The position numbers and the translations under genes are program-made. A stretch of 12,893 nt of DNA from Acetobacteraceae bacterium (lineage in GTDB: Bacteria; Pseudomonadota; Alphaproteobacteria; Acetobacterales; Acetobacteraceae): contig DAICYU010000059.1 in NCBI GenBank assembly GCA_027311485.1, forward strand, positions 1-12,893, in the 5' to 3' direction. Below, piece after piece: positions 7,631 to 12,893 of the stretch (the first letter of the stretch is position 1; every line of letters begins with the position of its first letter). The notes beneath the pieces are model-generated. The model was not told the DNA's origin. It ran no database searches and saw only the letters and a list, made by a program, of their open reading frames with translations.

Positions 7631-8353
7631 TTAAGCTTCCAGGATACGGGTAAATGCCCCTTCCTCGCGCATCACCTGCGCGAAAGCACCGGGTGCATGG
7701 ATGTTAAAGACGATAATAGGCAGGTGATTTTCCCGGGCCAGGCTGATCGCGGCAGCATCCATCACAGCCAGATCGTTCGCCAGCACATCCAGATAGGTTA
7801 ACTGGTCGTAGCGGACGGCGTTTTCCACCTTGCGGGGGTCGGCGGAATAAACCCCGTCCACCTGCGTGCCCTTCAGAAGCGCATCGCATCCCATTTCGGC
7901 TGCACGCAACGCTGCCGCCGTATCGGTAGTGAAAAACGGGTTTCCGGTGCCGCCGGCGAAGATCACGACGCGCCCCTTCTCCATATGCCGCTGCGCGCGC
8001 CGCCGAATATAGGGCTCGCAGACCGAAGCCATCGGGATGGCCGATTGCACACGTGTCGGCACATCCTGCTTTTCCAGCGCCGATTGCACGGCCAGCGCGT
8101 TCATCACCGTTGCCAGCATGCCCATGTAGTCGGCCTGGGCGCGGTCCATCCCGGACGCAGCCGCCGACACGCCGCGGAAAATATTGCCCCCGCCAATGAC
8201 AACGCAGACTTCGACACCCATGGCGACGACGTCCTTGATGTCCTTGGCGATGGCCCTGACCATACCGTTGTCAAGGCCATAATCGCGTCCGCCCATCAGC
8301 GCTTCGCCGGATAGTTTCAGAAGAACGCGCTTATAGACAGCAGCCTGTGTCAT
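7631..8353 (-). CDS. pyrH: Uridylate kinase (UMP kinase)
   Basis: PyrH phosphorylates UMP to UDP, a required step of pyrimidine nucleotide synthesis, as a hexamer of the amino-acid-kinase fold. From the ATG at 8353 it has 240 residues. Motifs: KRVLLKLSGEAL (8-19), VVIGGGNIFRG (51-61), ADYMGMLATVMNA (74-86), FAGGTGNPFFTTDTAA (132-147), and KGTQVDGVYSADPRK (161-175). The frame stays open to 8473, but the added residues are coded by a hairpin region and are unlike the family. AGGA lies 5 nt upstream of ATG 8353, which decides the start. The 255-bp leader contains a terminator-like hairpin and alternative pairings, so pyrH may be set apart from rpsB-tsf in expression. Confidence 0.97.
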   Translation of the reverse strand: MTQAAVYKRVLLKLSGEALMGGRDYGLDNGMVRAIAKDIKDVVAMGVEVCVVIGGGNIFRGVSAAASGMDRAQADYMGMLATVMNALAVQSALEKQDVPTRVQSAIPMASVCEPYIRRRAQRHMEKGRVVIFAGGTGNPFFTTDTAAALRAAEMGCDALLKGTQVDGVYSADPRKVENAVRYDQLTYLDVLANDLAVMDAAAISLARENHLPIIVFNIHAPGAFAQVMREEGAFTRILEA

Positions 8354-8380
8354 GCGATTCCTGCGCCGGTCCAGCCCGTA

Positions 8381-8415
8381 TAAAACGGGCGGCACCCTAG
8401 TGGCACCGCCCGTTT
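8381..8415 (-). terminator. Intrinsic-terminator-like hairpin in the pyrH leader
   Basis: Arms 8383-8392 (AAACGGGCGG on the plus strand) and 8406-8415 (CCGCCCGTTT) form a perfect 10-bp GC-rich stem with a 13-nt loop. Read on the minus strand, the stem runs straight into TTTTA, as an intrinsic terminator should. It lies about 195 bp after the tsf stop and its T-run ends 27 bp before the pyrH ATG. It could end tsf transcripts partly, or act as an attenuator for pyrH. The T-run is short, so it is probably leaky. Confidence 0.6.
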
Positions 8416-8444
8416 GGAACAAGCCGCCTGCGATAGCTTGAATT

Positions 8445-8508
8445 GATGGGATTTCAGGCCACCCTGGCCGCATCCCATGGAATAAACGAGCGTGGGTGGA
8501 ATCCCATC
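8445..8508 (-). promoter_or_regulatory. Mutually exclusive hairpin set in the pyrH leader (candidate attenuator)
   Basis: On the minus strand the RNA meets GATGGGATT (8508-8500), then ATGGGAT (8478-8472), then the complement ATCCCATC (8452-8445). The last element can pair with the second (7 bp, extended by an inner GGCCA/TGGCC stem at 8457-8469) or with the first (9 bp), but not with both. This element lies 30 nt before the terminator-like hairpin at 8381-8415. The pairings are visible in the sequence; the switching role is inference. I do not recognise a known riboswitch class here. Confidence 0.4.
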
Positions 8509-8544
8509 GTTCACGATTTGAGACACGATAATTTGCGCCGGTCG

Positions 8545-8566
8545 CTGGCCCGCAGAAGCGGACCAG
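8545..8566 (-). other. Stem-loop after tsf
   Basis: CTGGCCCGC (8545-8553) and GCGGACCAG (8558-8566) form a 9-bp stem with a 4-nt loop and one non-Watson-Crick position (G-U in the minus-strand RNA), 43 bp past the tsf stop. There is no T-run after it, so it is more likely a 3'-end stabiliser or processing structure than an intrinsic terminator. Confidence 0.4.
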
Positions 8567-8608
8567 GCCGGGAGCAGGTGACCGTGTGTGCGGCAGTAAA
8601 CCGCGGGA

Positions 8609-9517
8609 TCAAACACCCGCAGTCGCGGCAACCTCGGCAGCAAAGTCTTCCTTCGGCTTGTCGATGCCTTCGCCAAGCTGGAAACGGACGAAACCAGTGA
8701 GGGCAACGCCGGCCTTCTTGACCACCGCGCGGACCCGGCTTTCACCATCGTGCACCCAGACCTGCTCCAGCAGCACGACCTCCTCGTAGTACTTCCGGAT
8801 CCGGCCTTCCACCATCTTTTCGATGATGTTGTCAGGCTTACCGGAGACCCGTGCCTGCTCGGTCAGCACCGCGCGTTCCCGGTCCAGGGCGGCAGGATCG
8901 ACCGCGTCGACTTCCAGCGCTTCGGGCCGGGCTGCGGCCACGTGCATACCGACCTGACGGCCGAGCACTTCGAGCGTATCAAGCTCGCCCGGGCCTTCGA
9001 TCGCGGCCAGAACGCCGATCTTGCCAAGGCCGGGACGCAGGGCATTATGCATGTACGTCGCAACGACGCCCTGCTTCACGCTCAGCACCTTTGCTCGGCG
9101 GAGGTTCATGTTCTCCCCGATCGTGGCGATCAGGTGGGTCAGTTCCTCCGCAACGGTCCGACCGGTGCCCGGGAACTGTGCGGCCTTGATCGCGTCGAGA
9201 TCATCACCGACCTCCAGCGCAATCCTGGCGACAGTCTCGACGAAGGCCTGGAAGGTCTCGTTCCGGGCGACGAAGTCGGTCTCGGCGTTTACCTCGACAA
9301 CCGCCGCCTTCAGCGGAGCAGAGGCAACGCCGACCAGCCCCTCGGCCGCCACGCGGCCAGACTTCTTGGCGGCGGCTGCGAGGCCCTTCTTGCGCAGCCA
9401 GTCGATCGCGCCTTCCAGGTCGCCGCCCGTCTCGGTCAGCGCCTTTTTGCAGTCCATCATGCCCGCGCCGGTTTTCTCGCGCAGGTCCTTTACAAGGGCG
9501 GCGGTAATCTCGGCCAT
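8609..9517 (-). CDS. tsf: Translation elongation factor Ts
   Basis: EF-Ts exchanges GDP for GTP on EF-Tu. It has 302 residues, a normal bacterial length. The N-terminal UBA-like domain has LREKTGAGMMDCKKAL (12-27) and ends in the linker LRKKGLAAAAKK (41-52). The core begins with the EF-Tu-contacting VNAETDFVARNETF (76-89) and continues through the two subdomains to the C-terminal helix QLGEGIDKPKEDFA. The ATG at 9517 has GGAG about 9 nt upstream. It lies 23 bp after rpsB, the near-universal rpsB-tsf pair. Confidence 0.98.
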   Translation of the reverse strand: MAEITAALVKDLREKTGAGMMDCKKALTETGGDLEGAIDWLRKKGLAAAAKKSGRVAAEGLVGVASAPLKAAVVEVNAETDFVARNETFQAFVETVARIALEVGDDLDAIKAAQFPGTGRTVAEELTHLIATIGENMNLRRAKVLSVKQGVVATYMHNALRPGLGKIGVLAAIEGPGELDTLEVLGRQVGMHVAAARPEALEVDAVDPAALDRERAVLTEQARVSGKPDNIIEKMVEGRIRKYYEEVVLLEQVWVHDGESRVRAVVKKAGVALTGFVRFQLGEGIDKPKEDFAAEVAATAGV

Positions 9518-9540
9518 TGTGGGAGTCTCCAGGATATAGG

Positions 9541-10323
9541 TCAGGCAGGTGTGGCTTCGGCTTCCACGTCTTGCTCGGGCAGCGCCTCGATCGGCAACTC
9601 TTCCCGCGCGCCGATATCTGCGCCGCTGGCCGCCATTTCAGCACTGATGCCATCCAGCACCGCGCCTGCGACCAGGTCGCAGTACAGCGTAATTGCACGG
9701 ATCGCGTCGTCGTTGCCCGGTATCGGGAAGGTGACGCCGGTCGGGTCGGAGTTGCTGTCCAGGATCGCGACGACTGGAATGTGCAGCTTGTTCGCTTCCT
9801 CGACCGCCAGCTTTTCCTTGTTGGTGTCGATGATGAACAGGATGTCCGGCAGGCCGCCCATGTCCTTGATGCCACCCAACGCCCGCTCCAGCTTGTCCTT
9901 GTCGCGGGTGATTTCCAGCACTTCCTTCTTGGTCAGGCCCTGGGTATCGCCGCCCACCAGATCCTCGATCTGGCGCAGGCGCTTGATCGATCCGGTGATG
10001 GTCTTCCAGTTGGTCAACGTGCCGCCGAGCCAGCGGTGGTTGATGTAGTACTGCCCGCACCGCTTGGCGGCGTCGGCCACATGTTCGGCCGCGGCACGCT
10101 TGGTGCCGACGAACAGCACACGGCCCCCGGCCGCGGTCACGTCACGGACGGCGCGCAGGGCGCGGTCCAACATCGGGACGGTCTGCTGCAGGTCGATGAT
10201 ATGGACCTGATTGCGCGTTCCATACAGGAACGGCGCCATGCGGGGGTTCCAGCGGCGGGTGTGATGGCCAAAGTGAACGCCGGCTTCGAGAAGTTGGCGT
10301 AGCGTGAAATCGGGCATCGCCAT
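9541..10323 (-). CDS. rpsB: 30S ribosomal protein S2
   Basis: S2 is a 30S subunit protein needed for S1 binding. It has 260 residues. Motifs: LLEAGVHFGHHTRRWNPRM (11-29), VHIIDLQQT (40-48), VLFVGTKRAAAEHV (69-82), NHRWLGGTLTNW (95-106), LPDILFIIDTNKEKLAVEEA in the second half, and VVAILDSNSDPTGVTFPIPGNDDA near the end of the fold. An acidic, Glu/Ala-rich tail of about 25 residues follows. The ATG at 10323 has AAGGA about 9 nt upstream. A second ATG at codon 3 is possible but less well placed. It is the first gene of the cluster, behind a 316-bp gap with a promoter-like pair and a leader hairpin. Confidence 0.98.
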   Translation of the reverse strand: MAMPDFTLRQLLEAGVHFGHHTRRWNPRMAPFLYGTRNQVHIIDLQQTVPMLDRALRAVRDVTAAGGRVLFVGTKRAAAEHVADAAKRCGQYYINHRWLGGTLTNWKTITGSIKRLRQIEDLVGGDTQGLTKKEVLEITRDKDKLERALGGIKDMGGLPDILFIIDTNKEKLAVEEANKLHIPVVAILDSNSDPTGVTFPIPGNDDAIRAITLYCDLVAGAVLDGISAEMAASGADIGAREELPIEALPEQDVEAEATPA

Positions 10324-10429
10324 AGGCGAGATCCTTTCCTTGTCGTCCGGTTAATACCTCCGCGGGGGTTGCCATTCGGCACCGGACCCGACCAGTGATG
10401 GCCAGGGAAGGCTCCCCGCGTGTGAATTA

Positions 10430-10459
10430 CCGGCAGACGGGAGGGTATCCCGCTGCCGG
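10430..10459 (-). promoter_or_regulatory. rpsB leader hairpin
   Basis: CCGGCAG (10430-10436) pairs with CTGCCGG (10453-10459). Inside it CGGGA (10438-10442) pairs with TCCCG (10448-10452), with a single bulged base at 10437 and a 5-nt loop. On the minus strand this 12-bp stem lies about 107 nt before the rpsB ATG, close to where a transcript from the promoter-like pair at 10467-10495 would begin. No T-run follows, so it is not a clear terminator. In other bacteria S2 represses its own mRNA through leader structure, so a regulatory role is possible but inferred. Confidence 0.5.
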
Positions 10460-10466
10460 CGGCCGG

Positions 10467-10495
10467 GATATGGCGGAAACCTTGGCCGATTGCAA
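10467..10495 (-). promoter_or_regulatory. Candidate housekeeping promoter for rpsB-tsf
   Basis: On the minus strand TTGCAA (10495-10490) and CATATC (10472-10467) are 17 nt apart, a fair match to a sigma-70-type promoter in an otherwise GC-rich gap. Transcription would start near 10460, giving a leader of about 137 nt. It is chosen by eye; the boxes match only in part. Confidence 0.4.
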
Positions 10496-10533
10496 GCGGG
10501 CCGACCGGGATTCCGGACGCCCACCAACGCCGG

Positions 10534-10562
10534 CAGCCCGCCCCCTCGCCCGGGACGGGCTG
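10534..10562 (-). other. Stem-loop between the propeller gene and rpsB
   Basis: CAGCCCG (10534-10540) and CGGGCTG (10556-10562) form a 7-bp GC stem with a 15-nt GC-rich loop, about 78 bp past the stop of the 314-residue secreted-protein gene. It may mark the 3' end of that transcript. No T-run follows on the minus strand, so termination here would be weak or Rho-dependent. Its right arm overlaps the first 25-bp repeat unit. Confidence 0.3.
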
Positions 10563-10631
10563 ATCCGTATATGTCTGGGATGGGCTGGTCCGTACGTATT
10601 CGCGCTGGGCTGTCTACATGTATCCGGAGAG
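10557..10631. repeat. Degenerate 25-bp tandem repeat, three units
   Basis: GGGCTG occurs at 10557, 10582 and 10607, exactly 25 bp apart. Units 1 and 2 agree at about 17 of 25 positions, including GGGCTG and TCCGTA; unit 3 keeps GGGCTG and a few later bases. The array lies in the gap between the 314-residue gene and rpsB. With the candidate promoter and hairpins it accounts for most of this 316-bp gene-free stretch (10324-10639); I see no gene in it. Confidence 0.55.
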
Positions 10632-10639
10632 GTGCGCCG

Positions 10640-11584
10640 TCAGCACCAGACCTTGAGGAATATGTTCGACAGGTAAATCTGCGGCGCCTTTCCATAATAG
10701 ACCCAGCAGCTCGTATCCGGGTGCACACCCGGCGTCATGCCCTGCGGCGTTATGTTCTCGGCCCGCACGTTCCAGTTCACACCATCCAAACTCTCCAGCA
10801 GATCGATCTCAGAGTTGAAGCCGGCGGTGACCTGCTGTGCGACCATTTGGAACCGGCCTATCTGCGGGCGGTACTTTGCTTCGACATTAATGTAGTTGGC
10901 TTCGTTGTCTGCAACGATCGGCTGCGGGGCGGTCACGGCGATTCCGCTTCGGCCCAGGTTCCAACGTGCGAGGAAGTACGGATTGTTGTTCCAGTTGGTA
11001 TTGGCATATAAAATAACATTGCCATCGGCATCAACCGTCGCGCTTGGTAGCCACGCGCTGTCGATCAGCAACTGGGGCACCGACCAGTTCACGCCATCAT
11101 CGGCCCATGACATGGAATAGTAGATCTTATTGTTTTGCGTCGTCCAGGCGGCATTACGGTCGTCACCTGCCACGCCGGTCATGTACATGACCAGATAAGG
11201 TCGGCTGAAATTATGCAGCTCCACGATTGTCGGGTTATTCACCAAAGCGGCAGAGCCCATGTTGTCGGCGACCGGATCAATGACCTTCTGGACAGTGCCG
11301 CAGGCATTAGGGGCCGAGCATACAGCGCGATAAATGGCATCGTTCGGCGGTTTGTCCGGATTTGTCTGATACCATCCGCTAAAATATATAACCAGGACTT
11401 TCTGGCCGTAGATCGTCTGATAGATCAGCCTTGGCGAGTAGACGTCATTCAGACGGGTTCCGGGGCGTTCCGTTGTCATTTCCAGCGGCGAGGACGTCAT
11501 GGTTTGGGCCGCACCTGGGCGGGAGACAGCAAGCAGGAGAAGGCAAAGAATTCTTAGTATGGTATAGAAACGGACTTCTGCCAT
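10640..11584 (-). CDS. Secreted beta-propeller-like protein, function unknown
   Basis: The protein has 314 residues with a clear Sec signal peptide: basic start, hydrophobic LCLLLLAV at 13-20, and likely cleavage after PGAA at about 26. The mature part is rich in Trp, Tyr and Asn. It shows repeated strand-turn patterns such as SPRLIYQ (50-56) and YLVMYMTG (130-137), and Asp-box-like turns ADDGVNWS (161-168) and SLDGVNW (266-272). This look is shared by five- or six-bladed propellers of the GH43/GH32/sialidase type. I cannot place catalytic acids, so an enzyme role is not claimed. Cys89/Cys95 and Cys293/Cys314 could form two disulfides, as suits an exported protein; Cys314 is the last residue. 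It is a single gene behind a 229-bp gap, next to type II secretion genes, so it could be a secreted substrate (inference). The ATG at 11584 has only a weak GAAAG upstream. Confidence 0.7.
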   Translation of the reverse strand: MAEVRFYTILRILCLLLLAVSRPGAAQTMTSSPLEMTTERPGTRLNDVYSPRLIYQTIYGQKVLVIYFSGWYQTNPDKPPNDAIYRAVCSAPNACGTVQKVIDPVADNMGSAALVNNPTIVELHNFSRPYLVMYMTGVAGDDRNAAWTTQNNKIYYSMSWADDGVNWSVPQLLIDSAWLPSATVDADGNVILYANTNWNNNPYFLARWNLGRSGIAVTAPQPIVADNEANYINVEAKYRPQIGRFQMVAQQVTAGFNSEIDLLESLDGVNWNVRAENITPQGMTPGVHPDTSCWVYYGKAPQIYLSNIFLKVWC

Positions 11585-11813
11585 TGGAGGGATCTTTCGT
11601 TACCGACCCATCGCACACGCGATCGTGATCGTTTACGAAATGCCTCAGTTGGATACAATAACAATTTTTATGCCGTGACGGATACCCGCGTTGCAGGAAC
11701 CACAAGACGCGACGGAAATGGCGCTGAACAAATTAACCTTTTTCCGATCATTACCCGACTACGGATCCCCGGATCACGACATGACACCCACCAGCCAAAC
11801 AAGGTGTTCGGGT
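11585..11813 (-). other. Intergenic region upstream of the secreted-protein gene
   Basis: This 229-bp gap holds no supportable gene. The stretch around 11655-11675 is AT-rich compared with its surroundings and is the likeliest place for a promoter of the secreted-protein gene, but I cannot name convincing boxes. A short inverted repeat, ATCGC/GCGAT (11610-11614 with 11619-11623), lies just upstream of the start codon. No clear terminator for the secretion genes is seen. Confidence 0.3.
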
Positions 11814-12338
11814 CTACTTCGTATCGGATTTAAGCAGTGCTGCGGGCCCTGGCGACCGGGTCCTGGCATAGGGTCTGGTGACATCAAATGCTGGATGAAT
11901 AACGAATCGCCCATCAGGTCCGAAAAGCGTCACGCCGGCATGGCTGATTGCCCGCACGTCATATCTGGCGATGCGCGACCCAACCTCAACCGTCACCGGC
12001 TTGCCCCCGGGGCCAGCGGCAAAGATCGCGATACGCCGCGTGCCGTCGACGATGATTCCCGTCAGCCGCGACAAGCCCACGACGCCCGCGGCCGTTTCCA
12101 TCGGCCGCCGATCGGGACTGAACAATGGACGCGACAGGATGTCAGCCACCCATGCCGCGTGCGGGGAAGCCTGCATGGGATCAACGGTCACTTCTGTCTC
12201 GGGCGGTATGCGAGCAGTGTGATGCGCGGGGACAGGCTCAGGCGCGGCTGCCACGCCCAGCTCAAGGCTGATTGTCCGGCACAAAAGGAACAGCATCACG
12301 CTCAGCCCGATCGTGCCGTTCCGCCCGGTTGCCTTCAT
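11814..12338 (-). CDS. GspC/GspN-like type II secretion accessory protein
   Basis: The protein has 174 residues. An N-terminal hydrophobic segment (about 10-32) acts as a signal peptide or anchor. A Pro-rich periplasmic stretch follows, and then ILSRPLFSPDRRP (67-79), a motif typical of GspC/GspN/PilP-like secretion proteins. After it comes a small beta domain (RLTGIIVDGTRRIAIF at 91-106, VEVGSRIARYDVRAI at 117-131) resembling the GspC homology region that contacts the secretin. The ATG at 12338 overlaps the upstream gspM stop as ATGA, with AGG close before it, so the two are coupled. Whether it is best called GspC or GspN cannot be settled here, so no symbol is given. No further secretion gene follows in this window. 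Confidence 0.65.
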   Translation of the reverse strand: MKATGRNGTIGLSVMLFLLCRTISLELGVAAAPEPVPAHHTARIPPETEVTVDPMQASPHAAWVADILSRPLFSPDRRPMETAAGVVGLSRLTGIIVDGTRRIAIFAAGPGGKPVTVEVGSRIARYDVRAISHAGVTLFGPDGRFVIHPAFDVTRPYARTRSPGPAALLKSDTK

Positions 12339-12893
12339 GTGCCTGGGCCGGCCGGCAATGCGCGGAAGCCATAAACGAGCATGGACGCCTGAACCGGTGA
12401 GAGGGCAGGCTGCGGCCCAACCGCATCGTAATGCACGTGCAGGTCGTCGACGAAAACACGCGTTGGCAGTTGCTCAACCGATCGCAGAAACCCGATCAAT
12501 GCCGGCCAGGGCGCCTTGAGGGTGATCCGAAGCGCCACCTTGTGCCAAAGTTCACCTGGGCCAGCCTTATCCCTAACCCGGCTTTGATCCGGCGGGACCA
12601 TCGGCATGACTTTGACGGGCTGCGTCTCGATCGCGGAAATGCCGACCCGGGCGGACAATGCGATTTTCTGCAGACTTTCCTGCAGGTCAGCCGCGGCGAC
12701 CACATCGCTCGCTCCTGGCATGAACGCCTTCGCGCTCGAATCGCTTCGGGTGCGTCCGGCCTCCGCCGCGTCCCGCAGCGCCGGCAAGGTCTCCACAACC
12801 GCGCGCATATGCAAAAGCAACGTTCGGCGTTGCTCAAGCAACGACGCGTTGTCCTGGAACCAGGACCAGGCGGGCGCAACAGCACCGAGCCAA
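12335..12893 (-). CDS. gspM: Type II secretion protein GspM, 'b' subtype (N-terminus outside window)
   Basis: The last 185 residues are visible; the frame is open to the right edge, so the start and the expected single membrane anchor lie outside. The visible part begins with a helix rich in Leu and Arg (LLEQRRTLLLHMRAVVETLPALRDAAE). A ferredoxin-like half-domain follows: ASDVVAAADLQESLQKIALSARVGISAIETQPV, then ELWHKVALRITLKAPWPALIGFLRSVEQ and RVFVDDLHVHYD. This matches the short T2SSM_b type of GspM, an inner-membrane platform protein that works with GspL. It is coupled by a 4-bp overlap to the GspC/GspN-like gene. The rest of the cluster (gspD-L) should lie to the right. Confidence 0.75.
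   Translation of the reverse strand, partial: WLGAVAPAWSWFQDNASLLEQRRTLLLHMRAVVETLPALRDAAEAGRTRSDSSAKAFMPGASDVVAAADLQESLQKIALSARVGISAIETQPVKVMPMVPPDQSRVRDKAGPGELWHKVALRITLKAPWPALIGFLRSVEQLPTRVFVDDLHVHYDAVGPQPALSPVQASMLVYGFRALPAGPGT

Noticed and set aside
8354..8473. Extended pyrH start 40 codons upstream
   Set aside because: The added residues are coded by the terminator-like hairpin region and match nothing in UMP kinases; ATG 8353 has AGGA at 5 nt.
8750..10048. Long plus-strand open frame of 432 codons opposite tsf and rpsB
   Set aside because: It lies wholly antisense to two certain, highly conserved genes and its translation has no recognisable domain. GC-rich codon bias on the real strand explains the open frame.
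10351..10728. Minus-strand 125-codon frame across the rpsB leader
   Set aside because: It crosses the promoter, hairpin and repeat region and the end of the propeller gene in another frame; low-complexity Arg/Pro translation.
11135..11557. Plus-strand 140-codon frame opposite the secreted-protein gene
   Set aside because: The opposite strand codes a protein with a clean signal peptide and patterned sequence; this frame has neither.

Overview
The window looks like chromosomal DNA from a GC-rich alphaproteobacterium, most likely of the acetic-acid-bacteria family (Acetobacteraceae). The clues are the gene order, the protein motifs, and the long Pro/Ala-rich linker behind the signal peptide of the partial OmpH protein. 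The family assignment is an inference. All supportable genes lie on the minus strand, so transcription runs from high to low coordinates, and every long plus-strand reading frame is a shadow of a minus-strand gene.

Region 1 (about 11814-12893, right edge): the tail of a type II secretion cluster. It holds a GspM of the 'b' subtype, cut by the window edge, and a small GspC/GspN-like protein coupled to it by an ATGA overlap. Region 2 (10640-11584): a lone secreted protein with beta-propeller character (Asp-box-like motifs, GH43/sialidase-like look) and no clear function.

Region 3 (1-10323): a conserved housekeeping cluster in the order rpsB-tsf-pyrH-frr-uppS-cdsA-dxr-rseP-bamA-skp(ompH). The early genes make ribosomal protein S2, elongation factor Ts, UMP kinase and ribosome recycling factor. 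The middle genes make envelope precursors: Dxr commits to the MEP isoprenoid route, UppS uses isoprenoid units for the wall/LPS carrier lipid, and CdsA makes CDP-diacylglycerol for phospholipids. The last genes serve outer-membrane biogenesis: the RseP site-2 protease, the BamA insertase and the periplasmic chaperone OmpH/Skp. Spacing is tight (19-25 bp gaps or short overlaps) from pyrH to rseP and at bamA-skp. Gaps large enough for regulation occur before rpsB (316 bp), between tsf and pyrH (255 bp) and between rseP and bamA (193 bp).

The points most worth a second look are not new protein families. They are: (i) a possible RNA switch in the tsf-pyrH gap, where one sequence can pair with either of two upstream partners and an intrinsic-terminator-like hairpin follows, ending 27 bp before pyrH; (ii) a 15-bp tandem repeat in the first codons of dxr that adds a pentapeptide-repeat tail to a normally compact enzyme; (iii) a promoter-like pair and a strong hairpin in the rpsB leader; (iv) a degenerate 25-bp triplicate between the propeller gene and rpsB; (v) non-ATG starts for bamA, rseP, dxr and skp. 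I saw no mobile element, CRISPR array, tRNA or rRNA.
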